A stretch of 64,000 nt of DNA from Stutzerimonas urumqiensis (GCF_003640395.1 NZ_RBZQ01000003.1:62001-126000); one strand, 5' to 3'; positions 8,608 through 19,787 are shown, counted from the first letter of the stretch. The notes: generated from the letters alone by a model not told the origin. A program made the numbers and translations.

Positions 8608-11112
8608 TCAGGCAACGCTCACGACTTCGATGTTCACGGCGCACTTCTTGTAGTCGGTCTGCTTGGAGATCGGGTCGGTCGCGTCGAGGGTCACCTTGTT
8701 GATGAGTTTGTTGGCGTCGAAGAACGGCACGAAGACCAGGCCACGCGGCGGCTTGTTGCGGCCGCGCGTCTCGATCCGGGCGAGTATCTCGCCACGCCGG
8801 CTGATCACCTTGACCACGCTGCCGCGGCGCGCGTTGAGCGCCTTGGCATCCTCGGGGTGCATGTAGACGAGCGCATCGGGCACCGCCCGGTACAGCTCGG
8901 GCACCCGCTGGGTCATGGTGCCGGTATGCCAGTGCTCGAGCACACGTCCGGTACTCAGCCAGAAGGGGTATTGCTCATCGGGCATTTCGGCCGGGACTTC
9001 ATAGGGCACGGCGAGAATCATCGCCCGCTTGTCCGGGTTGCCGTAGAACTGCACCTCGCTGCCTTCCTCGACGTAGGGATCGTAGCCCTCGCGGTAGCGC
9101 CAGCGCGTTTCCTCGCCGTCGACCACCGGCCAGCGCAGGCCGCGGACCTGGTGGTAGACATCGAAGGGCGCCAGGTCGTGGCCGTGGCCGCGACCGAAGC
9201 TTGCGTATTCCTCGAACAGGCCTTTCTGGGGATAGAAGCCGAACACCTCGGCCTCGCTGTTCAGGAAGCCTTCCTCGATGTCGCTCACCGGGAAGCGATT
9301 GACCTGGCCGTTCTCGAACAGCACCTGGAACAGGGTCTTGCCGCGGTAGTCCGGCGCCTTGGCCAACAGCTCCTCCGGCCAGACTTCGTCGGTGGTGAAG
9401 CGCTTGGAGAATTCCATCAGTTGCCAGAGATCCGACCGCGCCTCGCCGGGCGCCTTCACCAGTTGATGCCAGAACTGCGTGCGGCGCTCGGCGTTGCCGT
9501 AGGCGCCCTCCTTCTCGACCCACATGGCCGCCGGGAGGATGAGGTCGGCGGCCTGGGCCGACACGGTCGGGTAGACGTCCGAGACGATCACGAAGTTGTC
9601 CGGCCGACGCCAGCCCGGCAAGGTCTCCTGCATCATGTTCGGCCCGGCGTGCATGTTGTTGCTGGCCTGGGTCCAGTAGACCCGCAGGTTGCCGTCCTTC
9701 AGCTCACGGCTCTGCTCGACGGCGTGGAAGCCGGGCTTCTCCTGGATGGTGCCGGCCGGCAGCTTCCAGATCTTTTCGGCCGTGGCGCGGTGCTTGGGAT
9801 TGGTAACCACCAGGTCGGCCGGCAGGCGGTGCGAGAAGGTGCCCACCTCGCGCGCCGTGCCGCAGGCCGACGGTTGTCCGGTCAGGGAGAACGGGCTGTT
9901 GCCCGGTTCGCTGATCTTCCCGGTCAGCAGGTGGATGTTGTAGATCAGGTGGTTGGCCCAGACGCCGCGGGTGTGCTGGTTGAAGCCCATCGTCCAGAAC
10001 GAGGTGACCTTCACCTTGGGATCGGCATACAGCTTGGCCAACGCCTCGAGCCGCTCGGCCGGCACGCCGGATTCCTTGGCGGCGTGCTGCAGGGTGTAGG
10101 GCTTGACGAACTCGGCGAAGGTGTCGAAGTCGATGTCCGTCCAAGACGCCGCCACGCCGGCATTCTCGGCCTTGAGTTCCAGCGGATCGGTCGGTCGCAG
10201 GCCATAGCCGATGTTCTGCGCGCCCTGGGCGAAACGGGTGTGCTTGGTGACGAAGTCCTTGTTCACCGCGCCGTTCTGGATGATGTAGTTGGCGATGTAG
10301 TTGAGGATCACCAGGTCGGTCTGCGGCGTGAACACCATCGGAATGTCCGCCAGCTCGAAGCTGCGGTGCTCGAAGGTCGAGAGCACCGCCACCTTCACAT
10401 GCGGATGGCTCAGGCGGCGGTCGGTTACGCGGGTCCAGAGCACCGGGTGCATCTCGGCCATGTTCGAGCCCCAGAGCACGAAGGCGTCGGCCGCCTCGAT
10501 GTCGTCGTAGCAGCCCATCGGCTCGTCCATGCCGAAGGTGCGCATGAAGCCGAACGCCGCCGAGGCCATGCAATGGCGCGCATTGGGGTCGAGGTTGTTG
10601 GAACGGAAGCCCGCCTTCATCAGCTTGTTGGCCGCGTAGCCTTCCCAGATGGTCCACTGCCCCGAGCCGAACATGCCGATGGCCTGCGGCCCGTGCGTCT
10701 TGATCGCTTCCTTGTACTTGGCGGCCATGATGTCGAAGGCCTCATCCCAGCTGATCGGCTCGAATTCGCCCTGCTTGTCGTACTGGCCGTTCTTCATGCG
10801 CAACAGCGGCTGGGTGAGGCGGTCGCTGCCGTACATGATCTTCGACAGGAAGTAGCCCTTCACGCAGTTGATGCCGCGGTTGACCTCGCCCTTCATGTCG
10901 CCATGGGTGGCGACGACGCGGTTTTCACGGGTGGCGACCATCACGCTGCAACCGGTACCGCAGAACCGGCAGGGCGCCTTGTTCCACTCCAGCCCGGCCA
11001 CGCCGGCTTCGGTAATCAGGTTGCTCGCACTGGTGGCGATGGGCAGTCCGGCCACGCTAGCCGCGATGGCGGCAGCGTTGGCCTTGGCGAATTCACGGCG
11101 GGTCAAGCTCAT
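8608..11112 (-). CDS. napA: Periplasmic nitrate reductase catalytic subunit NapA
   Basis: An 834-residue molybdopterin enzyme reducing nitrate to nitrite in the periplasm. It begins with a Tat signal, [14 protein letters not shown]. The [4Fe-4S] cluster ligands are in CRFCGTGC and the later INCVKGYF. The Mo ligand Cys lies in [13 protein letters not shown]. The C-terminal molybdopterin-binding part has [18 protein letters not shown]. Length is normal for NapA. The start at MSLTRRE overlaps the napD stop as ATGA, so the two are coupled, and NapD is the chaperone for this Tat signal. Molybdate uptake genes occur elsewhere in the window. Confidence 0.97.
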   Translation of the reverse strand: MSLTRREFAKANAAAIAASVAGLPIATSASNLITEAGVAGLEWNKAPCRFCGTGCSVMVATRENRVVATHGDMKGEVNRGINCVKGYFLSKIMYGSDRLTQPLLRMKNGQYDKQGEFEPISWDEAFDIMAAKYKEAIKTHGPQAIGMFGSGQWTIWEGYAANKLMKAGFRSNNLDPNARHCMASAAFGFMRTFGMDEPMGCYDDIEAADAFVLWGSNMAEMHPVLWTRVTDRRLSHPHVKVAVLSTFEHRSFELADIPMVFTPQTDLVILNYIANYIIQNGAVNKDFVTKHTRFAQGAQNIGYGLRPTDPLELKAENAGVAASWTDIDFDTFAEFVKPYTLQHAAKESGVPAERLEALAKLYADPKVKVTSFWTMGFNQHTRGVWANHLIYNIHLLTGKISEPGNSPFSLTGQPSACGTAREVGTFSHRLPADLVVTNPKHRATAEKIWKLPAGTIQEKPGFHAVEQSRELKDGNLRVYWTQASNNMHAGPNMMQETLPGWRRPDNFVIVSDVYPTVSAQAADLILPAAMWVEKEGAYGNAERRTQFWHQLVKAPGEARSDLWQLMEFSKRFTTDEVWPEELLAKAPDYRGKTLFQVLFENGQVNRFPVSDIEEGFLNSEAEVFGFYPQKGLFEEYASFGRGHGHDLAPFDVYHQVRGLRWPVVDGEETRWRYREGYDPYVEEGSEVQFYGNPDKRAMILAVPYEVPAEMPDEQYPFWLSTGRVLEHWHTGTMTQRVPELYRAVPDALVYMHPEDAKALNARRGSVVKVISRRGEILARIETRGRNKPPRGLVFVPFFDANKLINKVTLDATDPISKQTDYKKCAVNIEVVSVA

Positions 11113-11369
11113 TGCTGCGCTCCTTCGGAAGGCAGGAGTTCGTGGTAGATCAGGGCGGCGTTGAGCACGCCGGGAATCTGTTGAATGTGGTCGATTGTCT
11201 GGAGAATGCGGCTCTCGTGCTCGGCTTCCAGCACCACGACGACCTTGCCGGCCGGGCTTTCCTGGTGCAGTTCGAGGTCGGGCAGCAGGCGCATGTTGGC
11301 TTTCACCGCCTCGAACAGTTCGGGCCGGCAATGCACGAGCAGGCTGGCGATATGCAGGGTCGTTTCCAT
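11109..11369 (-). CDS. napD: NapD, Tat-signal chaperone for NapA
   Basis: An 86-residue cytoplasmic protein. [17 protein letters not shown] at the start and [26 protein letters not shown] near the end are typical of NapD, a ferredoxin-fold protein that binds the NapA twin-arginine signal and times its export. The METTL start is chosen over a longer reading that begins with proline-rich, unconserved sequence. It overlaps napA by four bases and follows napE by about 29 bases. Confidence 0.92.
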   Translation of the reverse strand: METTLHIASLLVHCRPELFEAVKANMRLLPDLELHQESPAGKVVVVLEAEHESRILQTIDHIQQIPGVLNAALIYHELLPSEGAQQ

Positions 11370-11398
11370 GGTGGGATCCGGCGGTGGAAAGGGAGCGC

Positions 11399-11575
11399 TC
11401 AGTGCGAAGGGCCGGGCGGGCCGAAGATCATCTGGGTGATCCACACCAGGAATCCGTAGCCGCCCACAAGGGCAACGCTCAGGATGGGAAACAGGAACAC
11501 GATCAGAAACACCAGCAGGCGGCTTTCTTCGCGCTTGCTGATGGCGGCATCGGTATGTTCGGGAGCGGTACCCAT
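11399..11575 (-). CDS. napE: NapE, small membrane protein of Nap operon
   Basis: A 58-residue protein with a single strongly hydrophobic helix ([20 protein letters not shown]). The pattern [24 protein letters not shown] plus GGYGFLVW is characteristic of NapE. Its role is unknown; it is the usual first gene of napEDABC operons in Pseudomonas and Paracoccus. The MGTAPEH start is fixed by AGGAGG six bases upstream, shortening the longest open frame by 39 residues. Confidence 0.9.
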   Translation of the reverse strand: MGTAPEHTDAAISKREESRLLVFLIVFLFPILSVALVGGYGFLVWITQMIFGPPGPSH

Positions 11576-11660
11576 TGGCGGCCTCCTAAGCGTAATGGGC
11601 ATAAGCATAGACCCTGAAAACTTTAAGGACACTGCCGTTTCGTCGCCTACACGACAAACC

Positions 11661-11674
11661 TTGACCCAGAGCAA
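11661..11674 (-). promoter_or_regulatory. FNR/ANR-like box upstream of napE
   Basis: TTGAC-CCAG-AGCAA matches the FNR/ANR/DNR consensus TTGAT-N4-ATCAA at 8 of 10 positions. Its centre lies about 92 bases before the napE start codon. A TATGCT hexamer nearer the gene (about 11604-11609) could be the -10. Oxygen- or nitric-oxide-linked control of nap would fit, but the promoter has not been mapped. Confidence 0.45.
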
Positions 11675-11724
11675 GGCCGTCGCTGCGACCAATCGCCTCT
11701 ACCGGTTAGTCGTCGGATTTTTTC

Positions 11725-11945
11725 GACCGGAAAAAAGAAACCCCGCCGAAGCGGGGCTTTGCAGACTGTGTCAGACGTCCTTGATCCTGCGCCTTCCTGG
11801 CGGCAATCCTCACGTGATCCGTTTTGCTTATTCCCGCTTCCCTGCGCGGGTCCATGAGGCGCAGATTTACGCAGGCCAGGGAGGCCATGAGCAAACTGCA
11901 ACGCGATTCGCAAGCCGTTTCCTACAAGGGAGCATCCTTACTCCA
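11725..11945 (-). ncRNA. Candidate GGA-rich small RNA (Rsm/RgsA-like)
   Basis: Read on the minus strand, this stretch between the nap operon and an acyl-CoA dehydrogenase gene contains about ten GGA triplets, several as AGGA in likely loops (for example CAGGATCAAGGACG and GCCAGGAAGGC). It ends in an intrinsic terminator, CCCCGC/GCGGGG followed by a T-rich run. A CTATCC hexamer at 11954-11949 could be an RpoS-type or housekeeping -10. Known: RsmX/Y/Z and RgsA RNAs of pseudomonads are 110-200 nt, GGA-rich and end in such hairpins. A 62-codon reading frame overlaps it but runs through the terminator and has no family features, so I do not call a protein. The 5' end is a guess. Confidence 0.5.
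11727..11760 (-). terminator. Intrinsic terminator of the sRNA candidate
   Basis: Stem CCCCGC (11741-11746) / GCGGGG (11751-11756) with a CGAA loop; on the minus strand it is followed by TTTCTTTTTT. It is separated by 300 bases from the acyl-CoA dehydrogenase stop codon, which is why it is assigned to an independent RNA. Confidence 0.75.
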
Positions 11946-12060
11946 GGCGGATAGGCAATGGCTTACTCATCGCGCATTGGTAGGACTAAGCTGATGTCAA
12001 AATCGTTCACTGCGATATCGAAATAATTTCACTTTGCTGGCCAATGCTTAAGCCGCTGGC

Positions 12061-13836
12061 TCAAAACTGCGCAGCGTCGAGCAGGTACAGCGAGGCGCTG
12101 CCTGCCCTGACCGAAGCGGTCAGCGAATGGATGCGCGGCAGCAGGCGAGCGAAGTAGAACCGGGCGGTCCCCAGTTTGCTGGCGTAGAAATCATCCGACA
12201 AACGGCCCAACGATGCCTGCGCCATCCGCGCCCACAGGTAGGCATAGACGGTGTAGCCGAAGGTGTGGAGATACTCCACCGAGGCCGCGCCGATCTCGTT
12301 GGGGTTGTGCTTGGCCTGCTCGAGGACGAAGCGGGTCAGCTCGTCGAGGTTGACCAGCGCGGCTTCCAGCGGCGTGGTGAATTCCGCCATGTCGGCCCCG
12401 GCGCTTGCGATGAAGGCACGTACCTCGTCGGCGAAATGGCGATAGAACGCCCCGCCGCTGCCCACGATCTTGCGGCCGACCAGGTCCAGCGCCTGGATGC
12501 CGTTGGTGCCTTCGTAGATCTGCGTGATGCGGCAGTCGCGCACCAGCTGCTCCTGACCCCATTCGCGGATGAAGCCATGGCCGCCGAAGATCTGCTGGCC
12601 ATGCACGGTGGTTTCCAGCCCCATGTCGGTGAGAAAGGCCTTCGACACCGGCGTCAGCAAGGCCACCAGATCCTCGGCACGCTTGCGCGCGACCTCGTCC
12701 TCGCTGAACTTGGCGGTGTCGAGCTGCATCGCGACGTAGGTGGAGAACGCGCGGCCACCCTCGTTGAGCGCCTTCATGGTCAGCAGCATGCGGCGCACGT
12801 CGGGGTGCACGATGATCGGGTCGGCGGCCTTGTCCTGCGCCACCGGGCCGGTCGGCGCGCGGCTCTGGATGCGCTCGCGCGCGTACTCGATGGCGCTCTG
12901 GTAGGAGCGCTCGCCGGTCGCCAGCCCCTGGATGCCGACGCCCAGGCGCTCGTAGTTCATCATGGTGAACATCGCCGCCAGGCCCTTGTTCGGCTCGCCG
13001 ACCATCCAGCCGGTGGCGCCGTCGAAGTTCATCACGCAGGTGGCCGAGGCCTGGATGCCCATCTTGTGCTCGATCGAGCCGCAGGCCAGGCTGTTGCGCG
13101 CGCCGAGCGAGCCGTCGTCGTTGACCATCACCTTCGGCACCAGGAACAGCGAGATACCCTTGGAGCCGGCCGGCGCGTCCGGCAGCTTGGCCAGCACCAG
13201 GTGGATGATGTTCTCGGTCAGGTCGTGCTCGCCGCCGGTGATGAAGATCTTGGTGCCGGTGACCTTGTAGCTGCCGTCGGCCTGCGGTTCGGCCTTGGTG
13301 CGGATGATGCCGAGGTCGGTGCCGGCGTGCGGCTCGGTCAGGCACATGGAGCCGGCCCAGACGCCGGCATACATGTTCGGCAGGTATTTCTGCTTCAACG
13401 CCTCGCTGGCGTGGGCGTAGATCGACAGGCAGGCGCCGGAAGTGAGCATCGGGTACAGGCCGAAGGCCAGGCTCGCCGAGTTCATCATCTCCTCGACCTG
13501 CGCCGAGATCGCCTTGGGCATGCCCATGCCGCCATAGGCCGGATCGCCGCCAACGCCGACCCAGCCGCCTTCGGCATACAGTCGGTAGGCTTCGGGGTAG
13601 CCGGCCGGGGTCGTGACCGCGCCGTCCTGCCAGTGACAGCCTTCTTCGTCGCCGCTGCGGTTGAGCGGCGCGATGGTTCCGGCGGTGATCTTGCCGGCCT
13701 CTTCGAGGATCGCTTCGGCGGTCTCGGCATCGACGACTTCGGCCAGCGCCGGCATCGCGCGCCAGTGGCCGGGGGCGTCGAACACTTCATTGAGGACGAA
13801 CCGCATGTCGCGCAGGGGTGCCTTGTAGTCAGCCAT
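12061..13836 (-). CDS. Acyl-CoA dehydrogenase (paralogue 1 of 4)
   Basis: A 591-residue FAD-dependent acyl-CoA dehydrogenase catalysing the first step of beta-oxidation. It belongs to the long ~600-residue class with an extra C-terminal helical domain, which includes FadE1/FadE2 of P. aeruginosa and DmdC (methylmercaptopropionyl-CoA dehydrogenase). The N-terminal [19 protein letters not shown] is the class signature. MCLTEPHAGTDLG and TGTKIFITGGEHD form the FAD/substrate domain. The catalytic Glu lies in IYEGTNGIQALDL near residue 440. GAGG precedes the ATG. Two paralogues follow in the same direction, but terminators between them suggest separate transcripts. Chain-length preference is unknown. 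Confidence 0.88.
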   Translation of the reverse strand: MADYKAPLRDMRFVLNEVFDAPGHWRAMPALAEVVDAETAEAILEEAGKITAGTIAPLNRSGDEEGCHWQDGAVTTPAGYPEAYRLYAEGGWVGVGGDPAYGGMGMPKAISAQVEEMMNSASLAFGLYPMLTSGACLSIYAHASEALKQKYLPNMYAGVWAGSMCLTEPHAGTDLGIIRTKAEPQADGSYKVTGTKIFITGGEHDLTENIIHLVLAKLPDAPAGSKGISLFLVPKVMVNDDGSLGARNSLACGSIEHKMGIQASATCVMNFDGATGWMVGEPNKGLAAMFTMMNYERLGVGIQGLATGERSYQSAIEYARERIQSRAPTGPVAQDKAADPIIVHPDVRRMLLTMKALNEGGRAFSTYVAMQLDTAKFSEDEVARKRAEDLVALLTPVSKAFLTDMGLETTVHGQQIFGGHGFIREWGQEQLVRDCRITQIYEGTNGIQALDLVGRKIVGSGGAFYRHFADEVRAFIASAGADMAEFTTPLEAALVNLDELTRFVLEQAKHNPNEIGAASVEYLHTFGYTVYAYLWARMAQASLGRLSDDFYASKLGTARFYFARLLPRIHSLTASVRAGSASLYLLDAAQF

Positions 13837-13970
13837 GAAAACCTCGCTGGAACTGTCGCCGGCCGGTGTGGCCGCTTGCTCGAAGAACGAGTCTAGCGGA
13901 CACCGGAAATGGGCCGAAGCGTCTAGTTGTGACCCGGCGGTTCCGCCTGCGGACTAACCCAGGGGCATAA

Positions 13971-13994
13971 AAAAAGCCCGCACACGGCGGGCTT
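13971..13994 (-). terminator. Intrinsic terminator after acyl-CoA dehydrogenase 2
   Basis: Stem GCCCGC (13976-13981) / GCGGGC (13987-13992), with a run of seven T on the minus strand right after it. It lies 15 bases past the stop codon of the dehydrogenase ending at 14010. Confidence 0.85.
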
Positions 13995-14009
13995 CCTGGG
14001 CGGGTGCGA

Positions 14010-15803
14010 TCAGGCGCTGAAGTACTCGGCCGGCAGCTTCATCAGGCTCTCGCTGCCCGCTTCGATGGCCGCCAGGTGCGACGCGGTGCGCGGCAGCAGG
14101 CGCTTGAAGTAGAAGTCGCAGGTGGCCAGCTTGGCCTCGTAGAAGCCCGTCTCGCCAGCGCCCTGCTCCAGCTTTTCCCGGGCGACCAGGGCCATGCGCA
14201 GCCAGAGGTAGCCGAGGATGAAGTAGCCGCAGTACATGAGGTAGTCGAGCGCGGCGGCGCCGACCTCGTCCGGGTTCTTCATCGCGGCCATGCCGATGCG
14301 GGTGGTGACTTCGCCCAGTTGCTTGTTCAGCCGTGCCAGTTCGGCGACCTGCGTACCGAACGCGGCGTGGCCGGCATTCGCCTCGCAGAATCTGTGCACC
14401 TGCTTGGTGAACCCGAGCATCAGCTTGCCCTGGCTGCCGAGCACCTTGCGCCCCAGCAGATCGAGCGCCTGGATGCCGTTGGTGCCTTCGTAGATCGGTG
14501 CGATGCGCGCGTCGCGCACCAGTTGCTCCATGCCCCACTCACGAATGTAGCCATGGCCGCCGAAGACCTGCATGCCATGGTTGGTGACCTCGAGCCCGGT
14601 CTCGGTCATGAACGCCTTGCAGATCGGCGTGAGGAAAGCCAGCAGGCCTTCGGCTTCCTGGCGTTTGCCCTCGTCCGGGCTGTGCAGTTGATCGAGCAGT
14701 TGCGCGGTGAAATAGGCCAGCGCGCGGTTGCCCTCGTTGAACGCCTTCATGGTCAGCAGCATGCGGCGCACGTCCGGGTGCACGATGATCGGGTCCGCCG
14801 GCTTCTCCGGCGCCTTCGGGCCGGTTAGCGAACGCATCTGCAGGCGCTCGTTGGCGTACTTGACCGCGCCCTGATAGCTCGCTTCGCCGTTGCACAGGCC
14901 CTGCATGCCGGTGCCCAGGCGGGCGTGGTTCATCATGGTGAACATGCAGTTCAGGCCCTTGTTCACCTCGCCGATGAGAAAGCCCTTGGCGCCGTCGAAG
15001 TTCATCACGCAGGTGGCCGAGGCCTTGATGCCCATCTTGTGTTCGATCGAGCCGCAGGTCACACCATTACGCTCGCCGACCCCGCCCTCGGCGGTCGCCA
15101 TGAATTTCGGCACGATGAACAGCGAGATGCCCCTGGTGCCGGCCGGCGCATCCGGCAGCTTGGCCAGCACCAGGTGCACGATGTTCTCGCTCATGTCGTG
15201 CTCGCCGGCGGAGATGAAGATCTTGGTGCCGCTGATGGCGTAGCTGCCATCGGCCTGCGGGACGGCGCGGGTCTTGATGATGCCGAGGTCGGTGCCGCAG
15301 TGCGGCTCGGTCAGGCACATGGTGCCGGTCCAGCGGCCCTCGGTCATCTTGGTCAGGTAGGTCTGCTTCTGTTCTTCGCTGCCGTGCGCGCCGATGGCGG
15401 CCATGGCGCCGTGTGTGAGCCCCGGATACATGCCGAACGAGGTGTTGGCCGAACCGACCATCTCGCCGATGACCAGCCCGAGCGAGTGCGGCAGGCCCTG
15501 CCCACCGTAGGCCGGGTCCGACGCCAGGCCCATCCAGCCGCCCTCGGCGTACTGGGCGAAGGCTTCCTTGAAGCCCTTGGGCGTGGTGACCACGGTGTCT
15601 TCGTAGTGACAGCCTTCTTCATCGCCGCTGCGGTTGAGCGGCGCCAGCACCTGTTCGCAGAACTTGGCGCCCTCCTCGAGGATGGCACTGACCATGTCCG
15701 GCGTGGCGTCCTCCGCGCCGAGGGCGGCATAGCTGCCGTGGAAGTCGAACACGTCGTCGATCAGAAAGCGCATGTCGCGCAAGGGAGCCTTGTACTCGGG
15801 CAT
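14010..15803 (-). CDS. Acyl-CoA dehydrogenase (paralogue 2 of 4)
   Basis: A 597-residue member of the same long acyl-CoA dehydrogenase class as its neighbours. MPEYKAPLRDMRFLIDDVFDF begins the protein, [13 protein letters not shown] and [16 protein letters not shown] mark the FAD/substrate region, and the catalytic Glu is in IYEGTNGIQALDL. It is clearly closer to the paralogue at 17357 (shared [22 protein letters not shown](T/S)CGS) than to the one at 12061. AGGAG precedes the ATG. Known from P. aeruginosa: the homologous adjacent enzymes differ in chain-length preference. That is the likely reason for keeping several copies, but it cannot be read from sequence. Confidence 0.88.
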   Translation of the reverse strand: MPEYKAPLRDMRFLIDDVFDFHGSYAALGAEDATPDMVSAILEEGAKFCEQVLAPLNRSGDEEGCHYEDTVVTTPKGFKEAFAQYAEGGWMGLASDPAYGGQGLPHSLGLVIGEMVGSANTSFGMYPGLTHGAMAAIGAHGSEEQKQTYLTKMTEGRWTGTMCLTEPHCGTDLGIIKTRAVPQADGSYAISGTKIFISAGEHDMSENIVHLVLAKLPDAPAGTRGISLFIVPKFMATAEGGVGERNGVTCGSIEHKMGIKASATCVMNFDGAKGFLIGEVNKGLNCMFTMMNHARLGTGMQGLCNGEASYQGAVKYANERLQMRSLTGPKAPEKPADPIIVHPDVRRMLLTMKAFNEGNRALAYFTAQLLDQLHSPDEGKRQEAEGLLAFLTPICKAFMTETGLEVTNHGMQVFGGHGYIREWGMEQLVRDARIAPIYEGTNGIQALDLLGRKVLGSQGKLMLGFTKQVHRFCEANAGHAAFGTQVAELARLNKQLGEVTTRIGMAAMKNPDEVGAAALDYLMYCGYFILGYLWLRMALVAREKLEQGAGETGFYEAKLATCDFYFKRLLPRTASHLAAIEAGSESLMKLPAEYFSA

Positions 15804-15922
15804 GGTCCATCTCCTGGAAGCGGGTGCGCGCGGGCGCGGTTCAAGGAGGCGAAGCTAACGGCCGGACGAGGCGCGCAACAACGACATTGCAGGCGCTGAA
15901 TGCGCCGTCATAAGTGGCCGGA

Positions 15923-17215
15923 TCAGCGCTTGGCGGCGGCCACGCGAACGGCACCGCGACGGTTCATGCCCTGGGTCCGCACGCAATTGCGCCCCGCCGC
16001 CTTGGCCGCATAGAGCGCCTGGTCGGCGGCCTTGATCACCGCCTCGGGCGCACGCTGCGCACCGGCGGCTTCCGCCACGCCGATGCTGATGGTCACCGAC
16101 ACCAGTTTCGCCGACCCGGCACCGCGCCGCTGCCGGCCCTGCTGGTGATCGCTCGGCCGGCTGCCCTTGTCACGCAGCTGCAACGGGTAGTCCGCCACAG
16201 CCTGGCGGACCGCCTCGAGGTACGGCAGGCACGCTTCGATATCGCGCCCAGGGAACAGCAGGGTGAACTCCTCGCCGCCGTAGCGATAGGCACGACCGCC
16301 GCCCCCAACCTTGCGCAGCCGGCTGGCGACGAGCTTGAGCACCTGGTCGCCGACGTCATGCCCGTGGGTGTCGTTGAACGCCTTGAAGTGATCGACGTCG
16401 GCCATGGCGATCACGTACTGCCGGCCGAGCCGCTGTAGCCGCTCGTTCAGCGCGCGCCGCCCCGGCAGGCCGGTCAGCTCGTCGCGAAAGGCCATGAGAT
16501 AGGCTTCCTGGGCGATCGCGACGACGATGATGAGCATCACCTGGCTGGTCAGGATGTTCAGCGCGCCCGGCCGCGTGAAAACCTGTGGCAGCATCAGCAG
16601 AAGCCCGAGCAACCCGACCGGCATGGCCGCGTGCAACAACCGCGGCTGGCGCAGGTATTGCGCCGCCAGGGCGGCCCCGGCGACCAGGAATGCCGGATAG
16701 ACGATCTGCGCCAGGGCCAGCCAGCTTGCCTCGAGCGCCGGCCACCGGACCGCCACGAGCCAGTCCAGCATCGGCTCGGGAAAGCGCCTCGCCAGCGCCG
16801 CCGCCACACCGAACACCGCGACCAGCACCGCGCCACGGGCCAGCCCGTCCTGCAACAGGTGAGTGCGCTCGCGCCAGATGCCGTACAGCCCATAGAGCAA
16901 CGGCAGCAGCAGGCTGCAGAGGTGAAAGACCAGCGGCCCCTGCGCCAGCAGCCGCCCGGTCGCACGGAAGTGATCGGCCTGCGTATCGAGCAGGAAATAG
17001 GCGAGGTACACCGCGGCCAGCAGAAACAGCTCACGCTGGCGTCCGTAACCGATGCAGAAGGCGCCACCCAGCAGGAGCAACAGGGTCGGCAATACATTGA
17101 ACAGCGAGGTGAAGAACTCGTTCAGCACCGGTTGCCAGACAGCAACGAGCCCACCGGTCAGCAAAAGCAGCGACGGCAGAAAGTGGGTCAGGCGCACGGG
17201 GGCGTGTTGCGGCAC
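15923..17215 (-). CDS. Membrane-bound GGDEF protein (putative diguanylate cyclase)
   Basis: A roughly 430-residue protein with about seven hydrophobic N-terminal segments (to residue ~250) and a C-terminal GGDEF domain expected to make cyclic di-GMP from GTP. The active-site motif reads YRYGGEEF; upstream FRDELTGLPGRRALNERL and MADVDHFKAFNDTHGHDVGD are canonical, and ISIGVAEA closes the domain. No RxxD inhibitory site is seen five residues before GGEEF (the residues are RAYR). A GTG start at 17215 is chosen because CTGGAG lies five bases upstream; the longest frame extends 28 codons further without a ribosome site. It sits between two acyl-CoA dehydrogenases; no functional link is evident. 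Confidence 0.85.
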   Translation of the reverse strand: MPQHAPVRLTHFLPSLLLLTGGLVAVWQPVLNEFFTSLFNVLPTLLLLLGGAFCIGYGRQRELFLLAAVYLAYFLLDTQADHFRATGRLLAQGPLVFHLCSLLLPLLYGLYGIWRERTHLLQDGLARGAVLVAVFGVAAALARRFPEPMLDWLVAVRWPALEASWLALAQIVYPAFLVAGAALAAQYLRQPRLLHAAMPVGLLGLLLMLPQVFTRPGALNILTSQVMLIIVVAIAQEAYLMAFRDELTGLPGRRALNERLQRLGRQYVIAMADVDHFKAFNDTHGHDVGDQVLKLVASRLRKVGGGGRAYRYGGEEFTLLFPGRDIEACLPYLEAVRQAVADYPLQLRDKGSRPSDHQQGRQRRGAGSAKLVSVTISIGVAEAAGAQRAPEAVIKAADQALYAAKAAGRNCVRTQGMNRRGAVRVAAAKR

Positions 17216-17310
17216 GAGAGCTCCAGCGGAGTGCCAGTCGAGAATGCGGCATTTTGCCTGCATGCGCGGCGGGGAACATCCATGCCGGTAGCGAAACACC
17301 GATGTATGGC

Positions 17311-17343
17311 AAAAAAAAAACGCCGCCCGAAGGCGGCGCTTTT
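17311..17343. terminator. Bidirectional intrinsic terminator
   Basis: Stem CGCCGCC (17321-17327) / GGCGGCG (17332-17338) with a CGAA loop, ten A on the left and TTTT on the right. On the minus strand it ends the acyl-CoA dehydrogenase transcript that stops at 17357. Confidence 0.9.
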
Positions 17344-17356
17344 CTACCAGGATCGA

Positions 17357-19162
<1,806 letters not shown>

Positions 19163-19314
19163 AGCGTAAACCTCAGCGGGTGAATTCTTGGTTCGGGTCA
19201 ACGGCCGGACAGTGAAGTAGTCCACACCGGCTCAAACAGGCGTTTGAAACATACGTTTCGGCCTAGTGACTGTCAAGCAGCGGAACCGGTGGGTCGGATG
19301 CGCGGCGCAGGCAA

Positions 19315-19340
19315 AGAAAAACCGGCGCGAGGCCGGTTTC
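19315..19340 (-). terminator. Intrinsic terminator after small protein gene
   Basis: Stem AAACCGGC (19319-19326) / GCCGGTTT (19332-19339); on the minus strand the stem is followed by TTTCTTTGC. It lies about 22 bases past the stop at 19362. Confidence 0.75.
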
Positions 19341-19361
19341 GGGTGTTGCGCAAGCAGTGCG

Positions 19362-19631
19362 TCAGGCGCGCGTATCGATCAGCGTCCCCATCGTTTCATC
19401 GGCCGTTTTGACGGCCTTCGCAGCGAGCTCGACTTGCTGACGACCTGCATCGAGTTGCAGCAGATAGGTGGTCAGGGCTTCCAGATTGCCGGCCTGCTGC
19501 AGCTGGCCCTGGTCGGCGACCTGAGGCGTCGCGGTGGCCCCGGCGAGCTGGACGGCGGCCTCGTCGATGCGACGCTGCCCGGCCTGCATGCCCATGACAC
19601 CGGTGTGGAAGGCACTTGCGGTGATTTGCAT
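19362..19631 (-). CDS. Small conserved protein with flagellar-rod-like C-terminus
   Basis: An 89-residue protein, hydrophilic and alpha-helical throughout. The last third (LAAKAVKTADETMGTLIDTRA) resembles the C-terminal helix of flagellar hook/rod proteins, where a NAK-x-TADEM-x-GTLL pattern is common, but there is no N-terminal rod domain. No signal peptide or metal motif is seen. The start MQITAS is supported by AGGAGA seven bases upstream, and a terminator follows. Position between bioD and the acyl-CoA dehydrogenases matches a hypothetical gene in other pseudomonads. Function unknown; I would not call it flagellar on this evidence. Confidence 0.7.
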   Translation of the reverse strand: MQITASAFHTGVMGMQAGQRRIDEAAVQLAGATATPQVADQGQLQQAGNLEALTTYLLQLDAGRQQVELAAKAVKTADETMGTLIDTRA

Positions 19632-19787
19632 GGTCGGTCTCCTGGCGTCAGGTTCAAGGCGTATTGCCAGCAGGCTATGGCAATGTGCCTGTCGTGGCAA
19701 CTGGCAAAACGGCATACGGGCGCCTGCTGCGTATCCACGTCCGAGCGCCCACGGGCGCGCGGAGTCGACTCCCGAGTTGCCCGGACC

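Noticed and set aside
8416..11148. A 910-codon open frame antisense to napA/napB
   Set aside because: Shadow of napA, whose motifs and Tat signal are unmistakable.
11706..11894. A 62-residue protein in the sRNA region
   Set aside because: It reads through the intrinsic terminator, has no Shine-Dalgarno sequence and no recognisable domain.
11941..12000. TTGACA at 12000-11995 as -35 of the sRNA promoter
   Set aside because: No acceptable -10 hexamer occurs 15-19 bases downstream; a CTATCC further on is a separate, better candidate.
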